DNA from: a virus
Virus record (IMG/VR): IMGVR_UViG_3300046376_000109
Coordinates: 1 to 43,334 of that record
Reading direction: 5' to 3' (one strand)
DNA: 43,334 bases
A program made the translations under genes and the position numbers. This document shows positions 29,001 through 38,213 of this stretch, in pieces. How positions within the stretch are numbered: position 1 is the first letter of the stretch; the number at the start of each line of letters is the position of its first letter. A model generated the notes under the pieces. The model did not search any database. It was given only the letters and a program-made list of their open reading frames with translations, and had not been told where the DNA came from.

Positions 29001-29464
29001 TGCGCCACATCGACGCCGAGCTCATTCTCGCCCCCGACGCGGCGCTCGTCCTCACCCACTACCTCCGGGGCCGGCTCTCCGCTTCCGCGCTGCCGTACGC
29101 CGCTGGCGTCGCCGTGTCCGGTTCACTGCCGCCCGGCCGGAACGTCGTGAAACACGTCCGGGTGCGCCGCACCGGCGGGGTTATGGCGAATCTCGTCGAG
29201 GACGCGCCGCGCATCGATGTGCAGGTGTGGCACCTCGACGACCGTCAGCGGATGGACCTCGCGAACCTCTGCCGGGCGTTCGTGTGGCAGGCGACCGGGA
29301 CGGTCGTCAACGGGGCCGGGATGACGGGCCCGTGCACGATCGGCCGGGTCGCTGAGTTCGCCGGCCCGAACGAGCTGCCCGACCCGAGGGTGACGGCGTC
29401 CCCGGAATCGGCGATCATACAGTTCACGGCTGAGATCAGACTGCGCGGCGCCGCCGCGGCATGA
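29000..29464 (+). CDS. Tail terminator protein
   Basis: A 154-residue protein; ATG shares one base with the previous TGA. It has the alternating beta pattern of tail terminators (SGSLPPGRNVVKHVRVRRTGG, DAPRIDVQVWHLDDRQ, FTAEIRLRG) and sits directly before the major tail protein, where the terminator is expected. Such proteins cap the tail tube at the head joint. Confidence 0.75.
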   Translation: MRHIDAELILAPDAALVLTHYLRGRLSASALPYAAGVAVSGSLPPGRNVVKHVRVRRTGGVMANLVEDAPRIDVQVWHLDDRQRMDLANLCRAFVWQATGTVVNGAGMTGPCTIGRVAEFAGPNELPDPRVTASPESAIIQFTAEIRLRGAAAA

Positions 29465-29490
29465 CCGACCAAGAGAGGCAGGGATAGCTC

Positions 29491-30054
29491 ATGGCAACTT
29501 CCGCGGCGAATGTGCAGGTCGCAGTCACCGGCGCGGTATACGCGTCGGGGGCGGGGACGACCGTCACCGCGCCGACGACGGCGACGTCGTCGCTCGACAC
29601 GGACCTTATCGACCTCGGGTACATCGGCGAGGAAGGGATCGTCGAGCACTACGAGGAAGACACGACGGAGATCAAGGCGTGGCAGGGCGGCGCGATCGTC
29701 CGCACCATGATCTCGAGCTCCAAGGCGACGTTCGCGTTCACGATGATCGAGAACAAAGAGGCGACCGTCGAGCTGTACCACAAGGGCAGCACGATGGCGT
29801 CGGACGGCGCATCCGGTTTCAAGATCGACGTCAAGACGCCGAACGCCGACCCGCGCGTGTTCGTCATCGACGTACTCGACGGAACCGAACACCTCCGGAT
29901 CTACATCCCGCTCGGCGAGGTCACCGAGCGCGGCGACATCACCTACGTCAACGACGGCGCGATTTCCTACCCGGTCGTCGTGACCGCCTACCCGAACAAC
30001 GGCGTCGTCTGCACCAAGTTCACCGACATCGCCGCGTGGGGCCCGGTCACCTGA
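29491..30054 (+). CDS. Major tail tube protein
   Basis: A 187-residue protein, ATG 29491 with AGAGAGGCAGGGA before it. The beta-rich core (IDLGYIGEEGIVEHYEEDTTEIKAWQ, then STKATFAFTMIEN-like segment, VFVIDVLDGTEHLRIYIP, ISYPVVVTAYPNNGVV) is typical of siphovirus tail tube proteins. The position before the tail chaperones and tape measure supports it. Confidence 0.85.
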   Translation: MATSAANVQVAVTGAVYASGAGTTVTAPTTATSSLDTDLIDLGYIGEEGIVEHYEEDTTEIKAWQGGAIVRTMISSSKATFAFTMIENKEATVELYHKGSTMASDGASGFKIDVKTPNADPRVFVIDVLDGTEHLRIYIPLGEVTERGDITYVNDGAISYPVVVTAYPNNGVVCTKFTDIAAWGPVT

Positions 30055-30100
30055 CCGGTACCGTGATCGGCAACTGCAGCACCGGACCGAGAGAGGCATC

Positions 30101-30601
30101 ATGCGAAGCAACCCGACAGCAGCACCAGCCGACGACGAGCCGGCCGGCGGCCGCGGCACCGAGGTTTTCGACCTCGACGCCGCGGTCGCCGACGCCATGG
30201 GCGACGTCTTCCCGTTCGTCTACAAGGGGGAAGAGTGGGAGATGACGCATCCCGGTAGCGTCGACTACCGGGATGCCGAAGCCGCCGACGGCGGCGACGT
30301 CGAGGCCGTCCGGACCGTCATCGCCGTCGCCATGGGCGCCGAGCGGCACGAGACGAACGGCGGCGTCGAGTTCGCCGGCGAGCAGTGGGAGGCGTTCGAC
30401 CGGCTCGACATGCCGACCGTCGGGCTCGACCGCCTGTTCCGTGCGTGGCTGCAGCACTACGGCGTCGCCCCGGGGGAATTGCCGGGCTCTGCCGCACGAT
30501 TCGGCGGCACGGCAGCGCCCTTGAATCGAGCCTCGCGCCGTTCGGGCTCGAGCTCGGGACGCTCGTCGCGGCGGGCCGCTGGCGGTACCTCACGTCGCTG
30601 A
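30101..30601 (+). CDS. Tail assembly chaperone, short form (G)
   Basis: A 166-residue protein from ATG 30101 (GAGAGGC before). Acidic, helical N-terminal domain with FDLDAAVADAMGDVFPFVYKG, EEWEM and LFRAWLQHYGVAPGELP. Residues after about 126 become a basic low-quality stretch (RASRRSGSSSGRSSRRAAGG) that is mostly the shadow of the overlapping frame, which fits a programmed frameshift: most ribosomes make this form, a few shift at 30472-30478 into the longer product. Chaperones of this kind help the tape measure fold. Confidence 0.8.
   Translation: MRSNPTAAPADDEPAGGRGTEVFDLDAAVADAMGDVFPFVYKGEEWEMTHPGSVDYRDAEAADGGDVEAVRTVIAVAMGAERHETNGGVEFAGEQWEAFDRLDMPTVGLDRLFRAWLQHYGVAPGELPGSAARFGGTAAPLNRASRRSGSSSGRSSRRAAGGTSRR
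30472..30478 (+). other. Candidate -1 programmed frameshift site
   Basis: The 0-frame codons are CCG GGG GAA, i.e. the heptamer G GGG GAA. After a -1 slip, GGG re-pairs perfectly and GAA re-pairs as GGA with a middle G-U. Reading then continues in the frame that runs from ATT 30478 to the stop at 30880-30882. The downstream frame has no start of its own, and the fused sequence ...GVAPGEIAGLCRT... is smooth. Confidence 0.7.
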
Positions 30602-30882
30602 TCGGCAAACTCGGGCGCGACAGCGCGTTCGCCCGGGAGCTGCTCGGCGACGACCACGTGTGGACGATCGAAACGCACCTGCTCGCCGGGATCAACGACC
30701 GGCTGGCGAGCGCGAATTGGCAGCGCGGCGGCGGCAAGGGCCCGAGACCTAAGCCGATCCCGCGGCCCGGAAACCGCAAGGAACGCAGGTACGGCAAGGT
30801 TCCGGTCGGGCGCACGACGCAGGATGTGAAAGCGATGCTCGCCCGGGCGGCCGGGCGCAGCCCGATTCCCTCGGGGGAGTGA
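30478..30882 (+). CDS. Tail assembly chaperone, frameshift extension (T)
   Basis: No usable start codon begins this frame, so it is read only as the -1 frameshift extension of the gene at 30101, giving a fused protein of about 260 residues. The extension (IAGLCRTIRRHG, FGLELGTLVAAGRWRYLTSLIGKL, then the basic KPIPRPGNRKERRYGKVP) has the look of the GT-type C-terminal half, with an amphipathic region and a Lys/Arg-rich end that would bind the tape measure. It ends 6 bases before the tape measure gene. Confidence 0.8.
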   Translation: MAGLCRTIRRHGSALESSLAPFGLELGTLVAAGRWRYLTSLIGKLGRDSAFARELLGDDHVWTIETHLLAGINDRLASANWQRGGGKGPRPKPIPRPGNRKERRYGKVPVGRTTQDVKAMLARAAGRSPIPSGE

Positions 30883-30888
30883 ACTCGC

Positions 30889-33798
30889 ATGGCGGTAGAG
30901 GTCGGCACCGCGTTCGTGACGATCGTGCCGTCGGCGAAGGGTTTCGCGAAGAAGCTGCAGCAGGCGATCGGCGACGACTTTTTCGAGGGCATGAAGAAGC
31001 CGGCCGACGACGCCGGCGACAAGAGCTCCAAGTCGTTCGCGCAGCGTTTCTCGACGGGGCTGAAAAGCTTCCTCGGGTCGGCGCTGCAGGCGGTACTCAA
31101 GCCGGCCCTGTTTTCCCCGCTGATCGCCGCGGCGGCCGGGTCGCTTGTGCAGGTCATGTCGCTCGTCGGCCCGGCCGTCGCGGCTGCAGGTGGCGCTCTC
31201 GCCCTGCTGCCGGCGGTCGGGCTCGCCGGCGCCGCGGCCCTGCAGACTTTGAAGATCGCGTTTGCTGGGCTCGGCCCCGTCATCGGTGAGGCGATTTCCG
31301 GCGACCTGACCAAGGCCAAAGAGCAGCTCGCCGAGCTGCCGCCGGCGGCCCGCGAGGTCGCGCAGGCGTTCATCGGCATGCGGCCGGCGATCGACGCGTT
31401 CCGGACCGCGATCTCCGGGGCGGTGCTGTCCGGGCTCGGCGCCGAGCTGCAGAAGATCGGCGCGACCTACCTGCCGGTCATCTCGGGGCAGCTGTCGCAG
31501 ATCGGTGCGAGTTTCAACACGGCGTTCAAGCAGACCGCCGCGGTCGTGCAGACCCGCGACTTTTTCGTCGGCATTCAGCAGGCGTTGATCAACGTCCGGG
31601 CCGCGGTCGCCCTGCTGACCCCGGCTATCGCGCCGCTCGTCGCCGCGTTCGCGCAGGTCGCGATCGTCGGGTCGGACTTCCTACCGGCGCTCGCCGGCGG
31701 GCTCGGCACCGCCGCGACGTCCCTCGCCGAGTTTCTGACCGCGGCCGCACAGTCCGGGAAACTCAGCGAGACGATCGGGAACGCCCTCGGCGTCCTCGGG
31801 TCCCTGTTCGGGGTCGTGCAGCAGATCGGCGGGATCGTCGTCGCCGTGTTCGGCGCCGCGCAGCAGGCCGTCGGCGGCTTCCAGACCCCGCTCGTCGAGC
31901 TGCTCCGCAACGTCAACGCGTTCTTGTCCGCCGGCGAGGGCCAGGCGGCGCTCATCGCCGTGTTCTCTGCCCTGTCCGCCGCGGCGACCGCGCTCCGGCC
32001 CGTCATCGGGACCGTCCTCGCCGCCCTCGGGCAAGGGCTCGCCGCGCTCGCGCCGGCGTTCGCGCCCCTGATTCAGGCCGCCGGGACGCTCGTCACCGCC
32101 CTCGCCCCGATCCTCCCCGTCGTCGGGCAGCTCGCCGGCACCCTCGCTTCCGCGCTGACCCCCGTCATCGCCGCTCTCGCCCCGGCCCTGTCCGGGCTCG
32201 TCACCGGACTGACGTCGATCTTCGGCCCGCTGCTGCCCGTGATCACGCAGATCGGGACGACGCTCGCCGCGGTGCTCGTCCCCGTCGCGCAGACCCTCGG
32301 CGTCGTCTTCGCGCAGATCGGCGCCGCCGTCGGCCCGATTATCGCGCAACTCGGGACCGCGCTCGCGCCGATCCTGTCCGTCCTCGGCCCCCTAGTCACG
32401 CAGCTGCTGACCGCCCTCGCGCCGCTGTTCCCGGTACTCGCGGTCCTCGCCGACCCGATCGTGCAGATCGTCGTCGCGTTGACCCCGCTGATTCAGCTCG
32501 CCGCGTCCCTGCTGTCGCTCGTCGTCGCGATCGCCGCCCCGCTGATCAAGCTCGTCGCGGTGTTCGCCGCGTGGCTGACGAGCAAAGCCGTCGTCCCGCT
32601 CGTCAACAGCCTCGCGCAGGCGTTCGGGTCGCTGGCGCAGTTCCTCGCCCCGGTCGCCGGGTGGCTGCAGAAGGTCGCCGACTGGATCAATAACATCGAC
32701 TGGGGTAAAACCGGCACGGCGATCAAGGACGGGTTTGGCGCCGCGCTGTCGTGGCTCGGCGATTTCTTCAGCGGCCTGTGGTCGACGATTACCGGCGGGC
32801 TGTCGACCGCCGTCGACGCCGTACTCGGTTTCTTCGCCGGGCTTCCCTCGAGGATCGGCGCCGCAATCGCCGCGCTGCCCGGGATCATCGCCGACGCGTT
32901 CAAGCGGGCGTCCGACGGGGCCCTGTTCGCCGTCGGCTACCTCATCGGGTTCGTGATCAAGGGATTCATCGAAATGCCGGGCCGGATCGCCGGCGCCGTG
33001 TCCGCGCTGTGGTCGTTCGTCACCGCGCAGTTCCAAGCCGGGGTGCAGCGGACGATCGCGTTCTGGACACAGCTCGTGCCTTCGATCATCGCGAAGGCGA
33101 TCGCCCTCCGGGACGGCGTGATCACGTGGATCGGGAATCTCGTCAGCTCGTCGATTTCGTTCTTTGTCAACCTCGCGAACCGGCTGCCGTCCCTCGCCGC
33201 GGAAGCGTGGAACCGGGTCAAGTCGACGGTCGCGGCCGGCGTCGACGCCGTCGTCGGGTTCGCGCGCAGCCTCCCGACCCGGGCCGCCGACGCGATCTCG
33301 TCCCTGCGTGACAAGCTCGTCGGCGTCGCGCAGCGTTCCGTCGACGCGTTCAAGTCCATCGGTGGCAACATCATGTCCGCGCTCGCCGACGGGATCCGCA
33401 ACGCCGTCGGCCGGGCGATCGACGCCGCGGTCAACGCCATGAAACGCGTCCTCGACGGGGCAAAGAAAGCCCTCGGCATCTCGTCGCCGTCGAAAGAGTT
33501 CGCCGCGCTCGGCAAGAACACGATGCTGTCGTACGCCGCGGCGACAACGAAGTACGCCGACCACGCCGAGAACGCCGTGCTTGACGCTCTCGCGCCGCCG
33601 TCGGTCGCGGTGGTCACTGCCGCGGCGGCCGGCGCCGGCGGGACGGTGGCGCTCCCCGGGGCGGCCGGCCCGATCTACGCTGTCGTCCGGGTCGGTGATC
33701 AGCCGGTCCGTGAGATGGTGTCGGCGGAGATCACCAACAACCCGCAGATCGTCGCTGAGGCCAATGAGATCGGCGAGCTGCAGCGTAGCCGCCGGTAG
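30889..33798 (+). CDS. Tape measure protein
   Basis: A 969-residue protein from ATG 30889. Charged N-terminus, then a very long Ala/Leu/Val/Ile-rich region (about residues 50-700) with repeated helical hydrophobic stretches and proline-spaced segments (TALAPILPVVGQLAGTL, ALAPALSGLV), and a C-terminal basic helical part (about 780-870; NAMKRVLDGAKKALGISSPSKEF) with the typical GISSPS phrase of tape measures. It sets tail length; at about 0.15 nm per residue this suggests a tail near 145 nm (estimate only). Confidence 0.92.
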   Translation: MAVEVGTAFVTIVPSAKGFAKKLQQAIGDDFFEGMKKPADDAGDKSSKSFAQRFSTGLKSFLGSALQAVLKPALFSPLIAAAAGSLVQVMSLVGPAVAAAGGALALLPAVGLAGAAALQTLKIAFAGLGPVIGEAISGDLTKAKEQLAELPPAAREVAQAFIGMRPAIDAFRTAISGAVLSGLGAELQKIGATYLPVISGQLSQIGASFNTAFKQTAAVVQTRDFFVGIQQALINVRAAVALLTPAIAPLVAAFAQVAIVGSDFLPALAGGLGTAATSLAEFLTAAAQSGKLSETIGNALGVLGSLFGVVQQIGGIVVAVFGAAQQAVGGFQTPLVELLRNVNAFLSAGEGQAALIAVFSALSAAATALRPVIGTVLAALGQGLAALAPAFAPLIQAAGTLVTALAPILPVVGQLAGTLASALTPVIAALAPALSGLVTGLTSIFGPLLPVITQIGTTLAAVLVPVAQTLGVVFAQIGAAVGPIIAQLGTALAPILSVLGPLVTQLLTALAPLFPVLAVLADPIVQIVVALTPLIQLAASLLSLVVAIAAPLIKLVAVFAAWLTSKAVVPLVNSLAQAFGSLAQFLAPVAGWLQKVADWINNIDWGKTGTAIKDGFGAALSWLGDFFSGLWSTITGGLSTAVDAVLGFFAGLPSRIGAAIAALPGIIADAFKRASDGALFAVGYLIGFVIKGFIEMPGRIAGAVSALWSFVTAQFQAGVQRTIAFWTQLVPSIIAKAIALRDGVITWIGNLVSSSISFFVNLANRLPSLAAEAWNRVKSTVAAGVDAVVGFARSLPTRAADAISSLRDKLVGVAQRSVDAFKSIGGNIMSALADGIRNAVGRAIDAAVNAMKRVLDGAKKALGISSPSKEFAALGKNTMLSYAAATTKYADHAENAVLDALAPPSVAVVTAAAAGAGGTVALPGAAGPIYAVVRVGDQPVREMVSAEITNNPQIVAEANEIGELQRSRR

Positions 33799-33816
33799 GC
33801 GAGGAAGGGACCGAAC

Positions 33817-34704
33817 ATGCTGCTCGGCAAGCCCGGCATTTTCACGACCCTCCCCGCACCGACGGGCGGGGTTACCGCCGCCCCGGACCTTGGCGAGGCG
33901 GTGCACGAGCTGCTCGACGGCGGCGCCGCCGTCGACTACGCCGGCGGGGACGTGAAGACCCGTTGGGCTTTCGAGTGGGAAGGGCTCGGCGCCGACGACG
34001 CCGGCGTGCTACGCGCGTTCTTCACCCGGCAGCGCGGCCGCGGCCCGTGGGTCATGTACTTGCCGGAGACGCGGCACAACGTACTGCCCCCGAACGTCGC
34101 ATCGTGCGGCGCCGCGCTCGGCACGACGGCCGGGTGGGGGATCGGCGCCGGCGCCGGCGAGACGCTCGTGACGACGCTGCCGGGGCTCGGCCGGACCGTC
34201 GCCGAGTCGATCCTCGAGTGGTCGCTGCCGGCGTCGGTGACGAGCGGCATCCTCCGCGTCGACTCCCCGGCCGCGGACCTGTTCGGGTTCCCGGTGCAGC
34301 CGGGCATGGTGTGGTCGGCGGCGGCGTGGGTCCGGACGAGCCCGGCCGGCGCCGACACCGCGTACAACGCCCGGGCCGGGATCACGTGGTATGACTCGGC
34401 CGGGGCGGTGCTGTCGTCGTCGACGGGCACGTACACCGCGGTGACGTCGACGTACGGGATGATCACCGTCACCGGGACCGCCCCCGCTTCCGCGCAATAC
34501 GCCCGGCCGTACCTGCAGGTCGACCCGACCACCATCTCTGGCACCGCTGTTGTCCGGGTGTCGGGCGCGCACCTCGAGCTCGCCCCGTCCGTCGTTTCCG
34601 TGCTCCCCGGCGACGGTCTGTCCCGGGTGTCGATCCTCGCCCCGGGCCGCGACCTCCCAGTTGCCGAGTGGTCCGTGATCAAGGCGCAGTTCCAAGAGGT
34701 CTGA
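33817..34704 (+). CDS. Distal tail / minor tail protein with carbohydrate-binding-like domain
   Basis: A 295-residue protein from ATG 33817, right after the tape measure. Residues 1-100 fit the distal-tail type (AVHELLDGGAAVDYAGGDVKTRW, FEWEGL, RGPWVMYLPETRHN). Residues about 110-260 form a jelly-roll or carbohydrate-binding module (MVWSAAAWVRTSPAGADTAYNAR, WYDSAGAVLSSSTGTYTAV, YARPYLQVDPT, GAHLELAP). It probably lies at the tail tip and contacts the cell surface. Confidence 0.75.
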   Translation: MLLGKPGIFTTLPAPTGGVTAAPDLGEAVHELLDGGAAVDYAGGDVKTRWAFEWEGLGADDAGVLRAFFTRQRGRGPWVMYLPETRHNVLPPNVASCGAALGTTAGWGIGAGAGETLVTTLPGLGRTVAESILEWSLPASVTSGILRVDSPAADLFGFPVQPGMVWSAAAWVRTSPAGADTAYNARAGITWYDSAGAVLSSSTGTYTAVTSTYGMITVTGTAPASAQYARPYLQVDPTTISGTAVVRVSGAHLELAPSVVSVLPGDGLSRVSILAPGRDLPVAEWSVIKAQFQEV

Positions 34705-34725
34705 CGGCCCGCCATACTCGGGGGC

Positions 34726-37700
34726 ATGCGCAGTGTTTCCGCCGCCCTCGCCGCCGCGATCACGTCCGCCGAGCGGGTCATCAGGCACCGGCTGACCGTC
34801 GACTGGGACGACGACGGGTACAACGGCGACGGCACCATCGACGATCTCACCGGGAACGCCGGGCAGATCAAGTCGACGCAGCAGCTGCAGACGCAAGTCC
34901 CCGAAGCGGTCCGCGTCGTCGCCGGCGCCGCGGCCGCGCAGCTCGACGTCGACCTCGCCCGCGGCAACGTGATCAACAAAGCGGTCCCGGTCGCGTGGCG
35001 GGGCTGGGCAGCGAACGGCGGCAGCACGAAAGCGATCGCGATCGACGCGCCGACGACGCAGCCCGGCGACGTCGTCCTCATCTCGATCGTCTACCAAAAC
35101 GCGACCCTCAAATTCCCGGACCTCCCCAACGGCGGGAACGTCGCGTGGACGCTGCTCGGAACCCGCGGCGAGTCGCAGCCGCCCGGGTCGTTCACCGAGC
35201 GGGCCGAGTCGGTGCTGCTCACCCGGCGGGCTGTCGCCGGCGAGCCGTCCGGCGCCGGCGCCTACACCTTCACCGCCGCCGACGACATCACGTGGATGGC
35301 CGCGGCCATGGTCATCGGCGAGGCCGGGATCGCCGGAATCCATGCCTATGTGTCGAACGGGCAAGACGACGGCGTCTACCGGTCGACGATCACGAACGCT
35401 GCCGTCCCCGTCACCCTCCCCGGGGCGATGCTCGTCTCGTTCCACTGGGGCTGGCTACCGACCGGCCGGAGCGTCGGCAGCGTCACATCCCCGAACGGGG
35501 GGACGCTCATCCTCGGCTCGTCGCCGATGGGGACCGGCAACCTCGTCGGTTCCGCGCAGTACCGGGCGAACGTCCCGGCTGGCAGTCACGCCGAAGCGCT
35601 GACCCTGAACCCGCCCACCATCCTGAACACAAACCCCGACTTCGAGGTCAACCTCACCGGGTGGGGATCGACGGGCACCGTCGGGTCGATCGCACAGTCG
35701 ACGGCGGTCGCGCACCGCGGCACCGGGTCGATGAAGATCACCCCGAACGGGGCGTCGTCGACCGCTGAGGCGGGCAGCGACCCCGTCAACGTCACCGTCG
35801 CCAACGTCTACACCGCGTCCGGTTGGCTGTACTGCCTCGACGCCCGGAACGCGTCGATCGTCATCGACTGGCTGACCGCCGGCGGCGCGCTCGTCTCGTC
35901 GTCCGTGTCCACCGTCGCGATCGCCGCGAACACGTGGACGTACTACCAAGTCACCGGCACCGCGCCGGCGACGACGGCGAAAGCGTCGATGAAAGGACGG
36001 ATCTCCGGGACACCGCCGGGCACGACAGCGCTGTACGTCGATCAGATGATGCTGCGCGCCGGCGCGAACTCGGCTGACGTCGACGTCCGCGTCGAGGTCG
36101 GTTTCACGGTCGCGCTCGCCCCGGCGGTCGCCGGCAGCGACGCGCAACACGCCGCGTGGACGTTCTCAGAAATGAACCCGTTGTCGCCGTACGCGGGCAA
36201 GTCCCGGCTCGGCCGGCGCGTCCGCTGGCTACTCGAGTACGCGACGTCGACAGGCTTCCAGTCGATCCCCCTGTTTACCGGGCTGTCCCTCGACGCGTCC
36301 GGTTCCTCGCGTGGAAGGGCGGCGACGCTCCGCGCGCTCGACAACCGCGAGGTGTGGCGCGACCCGGTGCAGGAACTCCCCGAAGTGCTCGCCGAGTGGC
36401 CGACGACGCCGGACTTGGTATGGGGCCCGAACCGGCCCGGGCTCGACTCGACGTGGCTCGTCAGTTGGCTGTTCTCGTTCGGGCTGGTCGCGTTCGACAC
36501 GTCGGGGGCGTTCCGGCCCGAGCAGCAGGGCCCGTCCCGCGGGTGGGGCTACTTCGCCGCCCCCAACTTCCGGTCTGGTAACACGCCGATGCTCTACGCC
36601 CCATTCCACGGGTCGGCGACGCCGTTCGTCGGCCGGGGCCGCTGGGCATACACGTCCGCCGGCGCGCAGCGACGCATGCAGTTCGACGTCGGCCCGTACG
36701 TCGGCGCGACCGAACCGACACCGGGGGCGACGGTTGTCGTTGCCGGGTTCACCCCGAACGTCGTCACCACGGTGTGGACGTCGACGGGCCAGTCGGCGGG
36801 CCGGTTCGAGTACTGCGTGCGGGTCCCGGTCGGGACGACGGGGCAGGCGTTCGTCACCGCACAGCACGTCACGTCGTACCTCGATCAGTACTGCCGGCTC
36901 GAGGTGTTGACGACCCGGCAGTTGCAGCTGACGCTCGGCGTGCCCGGGCCGACCGTCACCCGGACCGTTGCCGGCCCGACCTTGCCGAACGACGGGGCGT
37001 GGCATTGGATCGGGTGTCATTGGGATTCGACGACCGGGAACGCGAAATTCTCCATCGACGGGGTCGACACCGTCGTGGCGTTCTCGACGTGGACGAACCG
37101 GGCCATCACCAACGATTTGGTCGATATCTATGTGCGGGCCGCGACTGGCGGGCAGGTGTCCGACGTCCACGTCACCGGCGGGGTCCGGCAGTCCGACAAC
37201 AACATCGGCGGGACGCCGGCGCTGCCCTACGCCGCGGCGTGGATCCAGACCGGTTTCACCCCGACGGCGTTCATCGACAAGAGTGACAACCTGCTCGACG
37301 CGGCGCCGGCCGTGTCGAGCGACGCCGACGCGTGGGACATCGTCACCGCGATCGCCGAAGCCGAGTTCTCGTCCGTCTTCTGGGACGCGGACGGGCGGCC
37401 GCACTTCCGGACGGTCCGCAGCGACACGTCGACGGTCGGGCAGACGGTGCAGCGGACCCTGTCGGCGACGTCGGCCCTGAAAGAGCTCGACTACGTCTCC
37501 GGGATCACACAGATCCGCAACTCGGTCACCGTCGAGTACACCGGCGCCGAGGTCCACCTCGGCGAACCGGTCGTCATCTCCGGCGTCTACCGCGTCCCGG
37601 CCGGCGGGTCCATCTCGATCCCGTTCTCGATCCCCGGCCGTGCCTATTCCACGCTGACCGGGCAGACGAACGACGCGACCGCCGCGAACACGCAGCCCGA

Positions 37701-38199
37701 CGGGTCCGGGACGAACGTCACCTACGGCACGTGGACGACGTTCGTGTCGTACCCGGTCGGCCGCTCGAGCGGGTTTTTCAACGTCAGCAATGCGAACATC
37801 TTCGATATCTGGTTGGTCGACACGTCCGGGCAGTCGTCGATCGTGATCACCGAGTCGTGGGTGCAGCCGTCGTCGACGGCGTCGACGACCGTCGAGGACG
37901 TCGACTCGATCCGGGCCTACCGCCGGCAGCCGCTCGGCATCACCACGAACCCGTTCCGGCAGCGCGCGGAATCCGCGGCCGCGATCGCCGCCCGGGTCGT
38001 CGCCGACCTGAAAGACCCGCACCCGACGCTGCGCAACATCAAGATCGTCGGTGATCCGCGGCTCGAAATCGGTGACCTTGTCCGCGTCGTCGACTCGAGC
38101 GGGCTCGGCGTCGACGGTAACTTTCGTATCACGGGGCTCGCCCCGACGAGCTCGGCCCGCGGCGGTTTCGAACAGACGATCACCGCGCGCGCCGCCTGA
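34726..38199 (+). CDS. Large tail tip protein with several beta-sandwich domains
   Basis: A 1157-residue protein, ATG 34726. Residues 1-85 are hub-like (DWDDDGYNGDGTIDDLTGN). About 100-290 is a beta-sandwich repeated in the head-module protein at 26336. About 300-460 is carbohydrate-binding-like (NPDFEVNLTGWGSTGTVGS, SGWLYCLDARNASIVIDW). About 480-620 returns to hub-like sequence (ARWLLEYATST, SLDASGSSRGRAATLRALDNREVWRDP). About 640-835 is LamG/concanavalin-like (MLYAPFHGS, AGRFEYCVRVPVGTTG, WHWIGCHWDSTTGNAKFSIDG). The end is baseplate-type (IRAYRRQPLGITTNPF, LEIGDLVRVVD). It probably forms the tail tip and binds the host surface; the receptor cannot be told. Confidence 0.75.
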   Translation: MRSVSAALAAAITSAERVIRHRLTVDWDDDGYNGDGTIDDLTGNAGQIKSTQQLQTQVPEAVRVVAGAAAAQLDVDLARGNVINKAVPVAWRGWAANGGSTKAIAIDAPTTQPGDVVLISIVYQNATLKFPDLPNGGNVAWTLLGTRGESQPPGSFTERAESVLLTRRAVAGEPSGAGAYTFTAADDITWMAAAMVIGEAGIAGIHAYVSNGQDDGVYRSTITNAAVPVTLPGAMLVSFHWGWLPTGRSVGSVTSPNGGTLILGSSPMGTGNLVGSAQYRANVPAGSHAEALTLNPPTILNTNPDFEVNLTGWGSTGTVGSIAQSTAVAHRGTGSMKITPNGASSTAEAGSDPVNVTVANVYTASGWLYCLDARNASIVIDWLTAGGALVSSSVSTVAIAANTWTYYQVTGTAPATTAKASMKGRISGTPPGTTALYVDQMMLRAGANSADVDVRVEVGFTVALAPAVAGSDAQHAAWTFSEMNPLSPYAGKSRLGRRVRWLLEYATSTGFQSIPLFTGLSLDASGSSRGRAATLRALDNREVWRDPVQELPEVLAEWPTTPDLVWGPNRPGLDSTWLVSWLFSFGLVAFDTSGAFRPEQQGPSRGWGYFAAPNFRSGNTPMLYAPFHGSATPFVGRGRWAYTSAGAQRRMQFDVGPYVGATEPTPGATVVVAGFTPNVVTTVWTSTGQSAGRFEYCVRVPVGTTGQAFVTAQHVTSYLDQYCRLEVLTTRQLQLTLGVPGPTVTRTVAGPTLPNDGAWHWIGCHWDSTTGNAKFSIDGVDTVVAFSTWTNRAITNDLVDIYVRAATGGQVSDVHVTGGVRQSDNNIGGTPALPYAAAWIQTGFTPTAFIDKSDNLLDAAPAVSSDADAWDIVTAIAEAEFSSVFWDADGRPHFRTVRSDTSTVGQTVQRTLSATSALKELDYVSGITQIRNSVTVEYTGAEVHLGEPVVISGVYRVPAGGSISIPFSIPGRAYSTLTGQTNDATAANTQPDGSGTNVTYGTWTTFVSYPVGRSSGFFNVSNANIFDIWLVDTSGQSSIVITESWVQPSSTASTTVEDVDSIRAYRRQPLGITTNPFRQRAESAAAIAARVVADLKDPHPTLRNIKIVGDPRLEIGDLVRVVDSSGLGVDGNFRITGLAPTSSARGGFEQTITARAA

Positions 38200-38213
38200 C
38201 CCCGGGAGAAACC

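Noticed and set aside
30478-30601. The C-terminal 40 residues of the short tail chaperone as a meaningful domain
   Set aside because: They are low-complexity Ser/Arg and overlap the frame that carries the real GT-type extension, so they are probably a by-product of the overlap.
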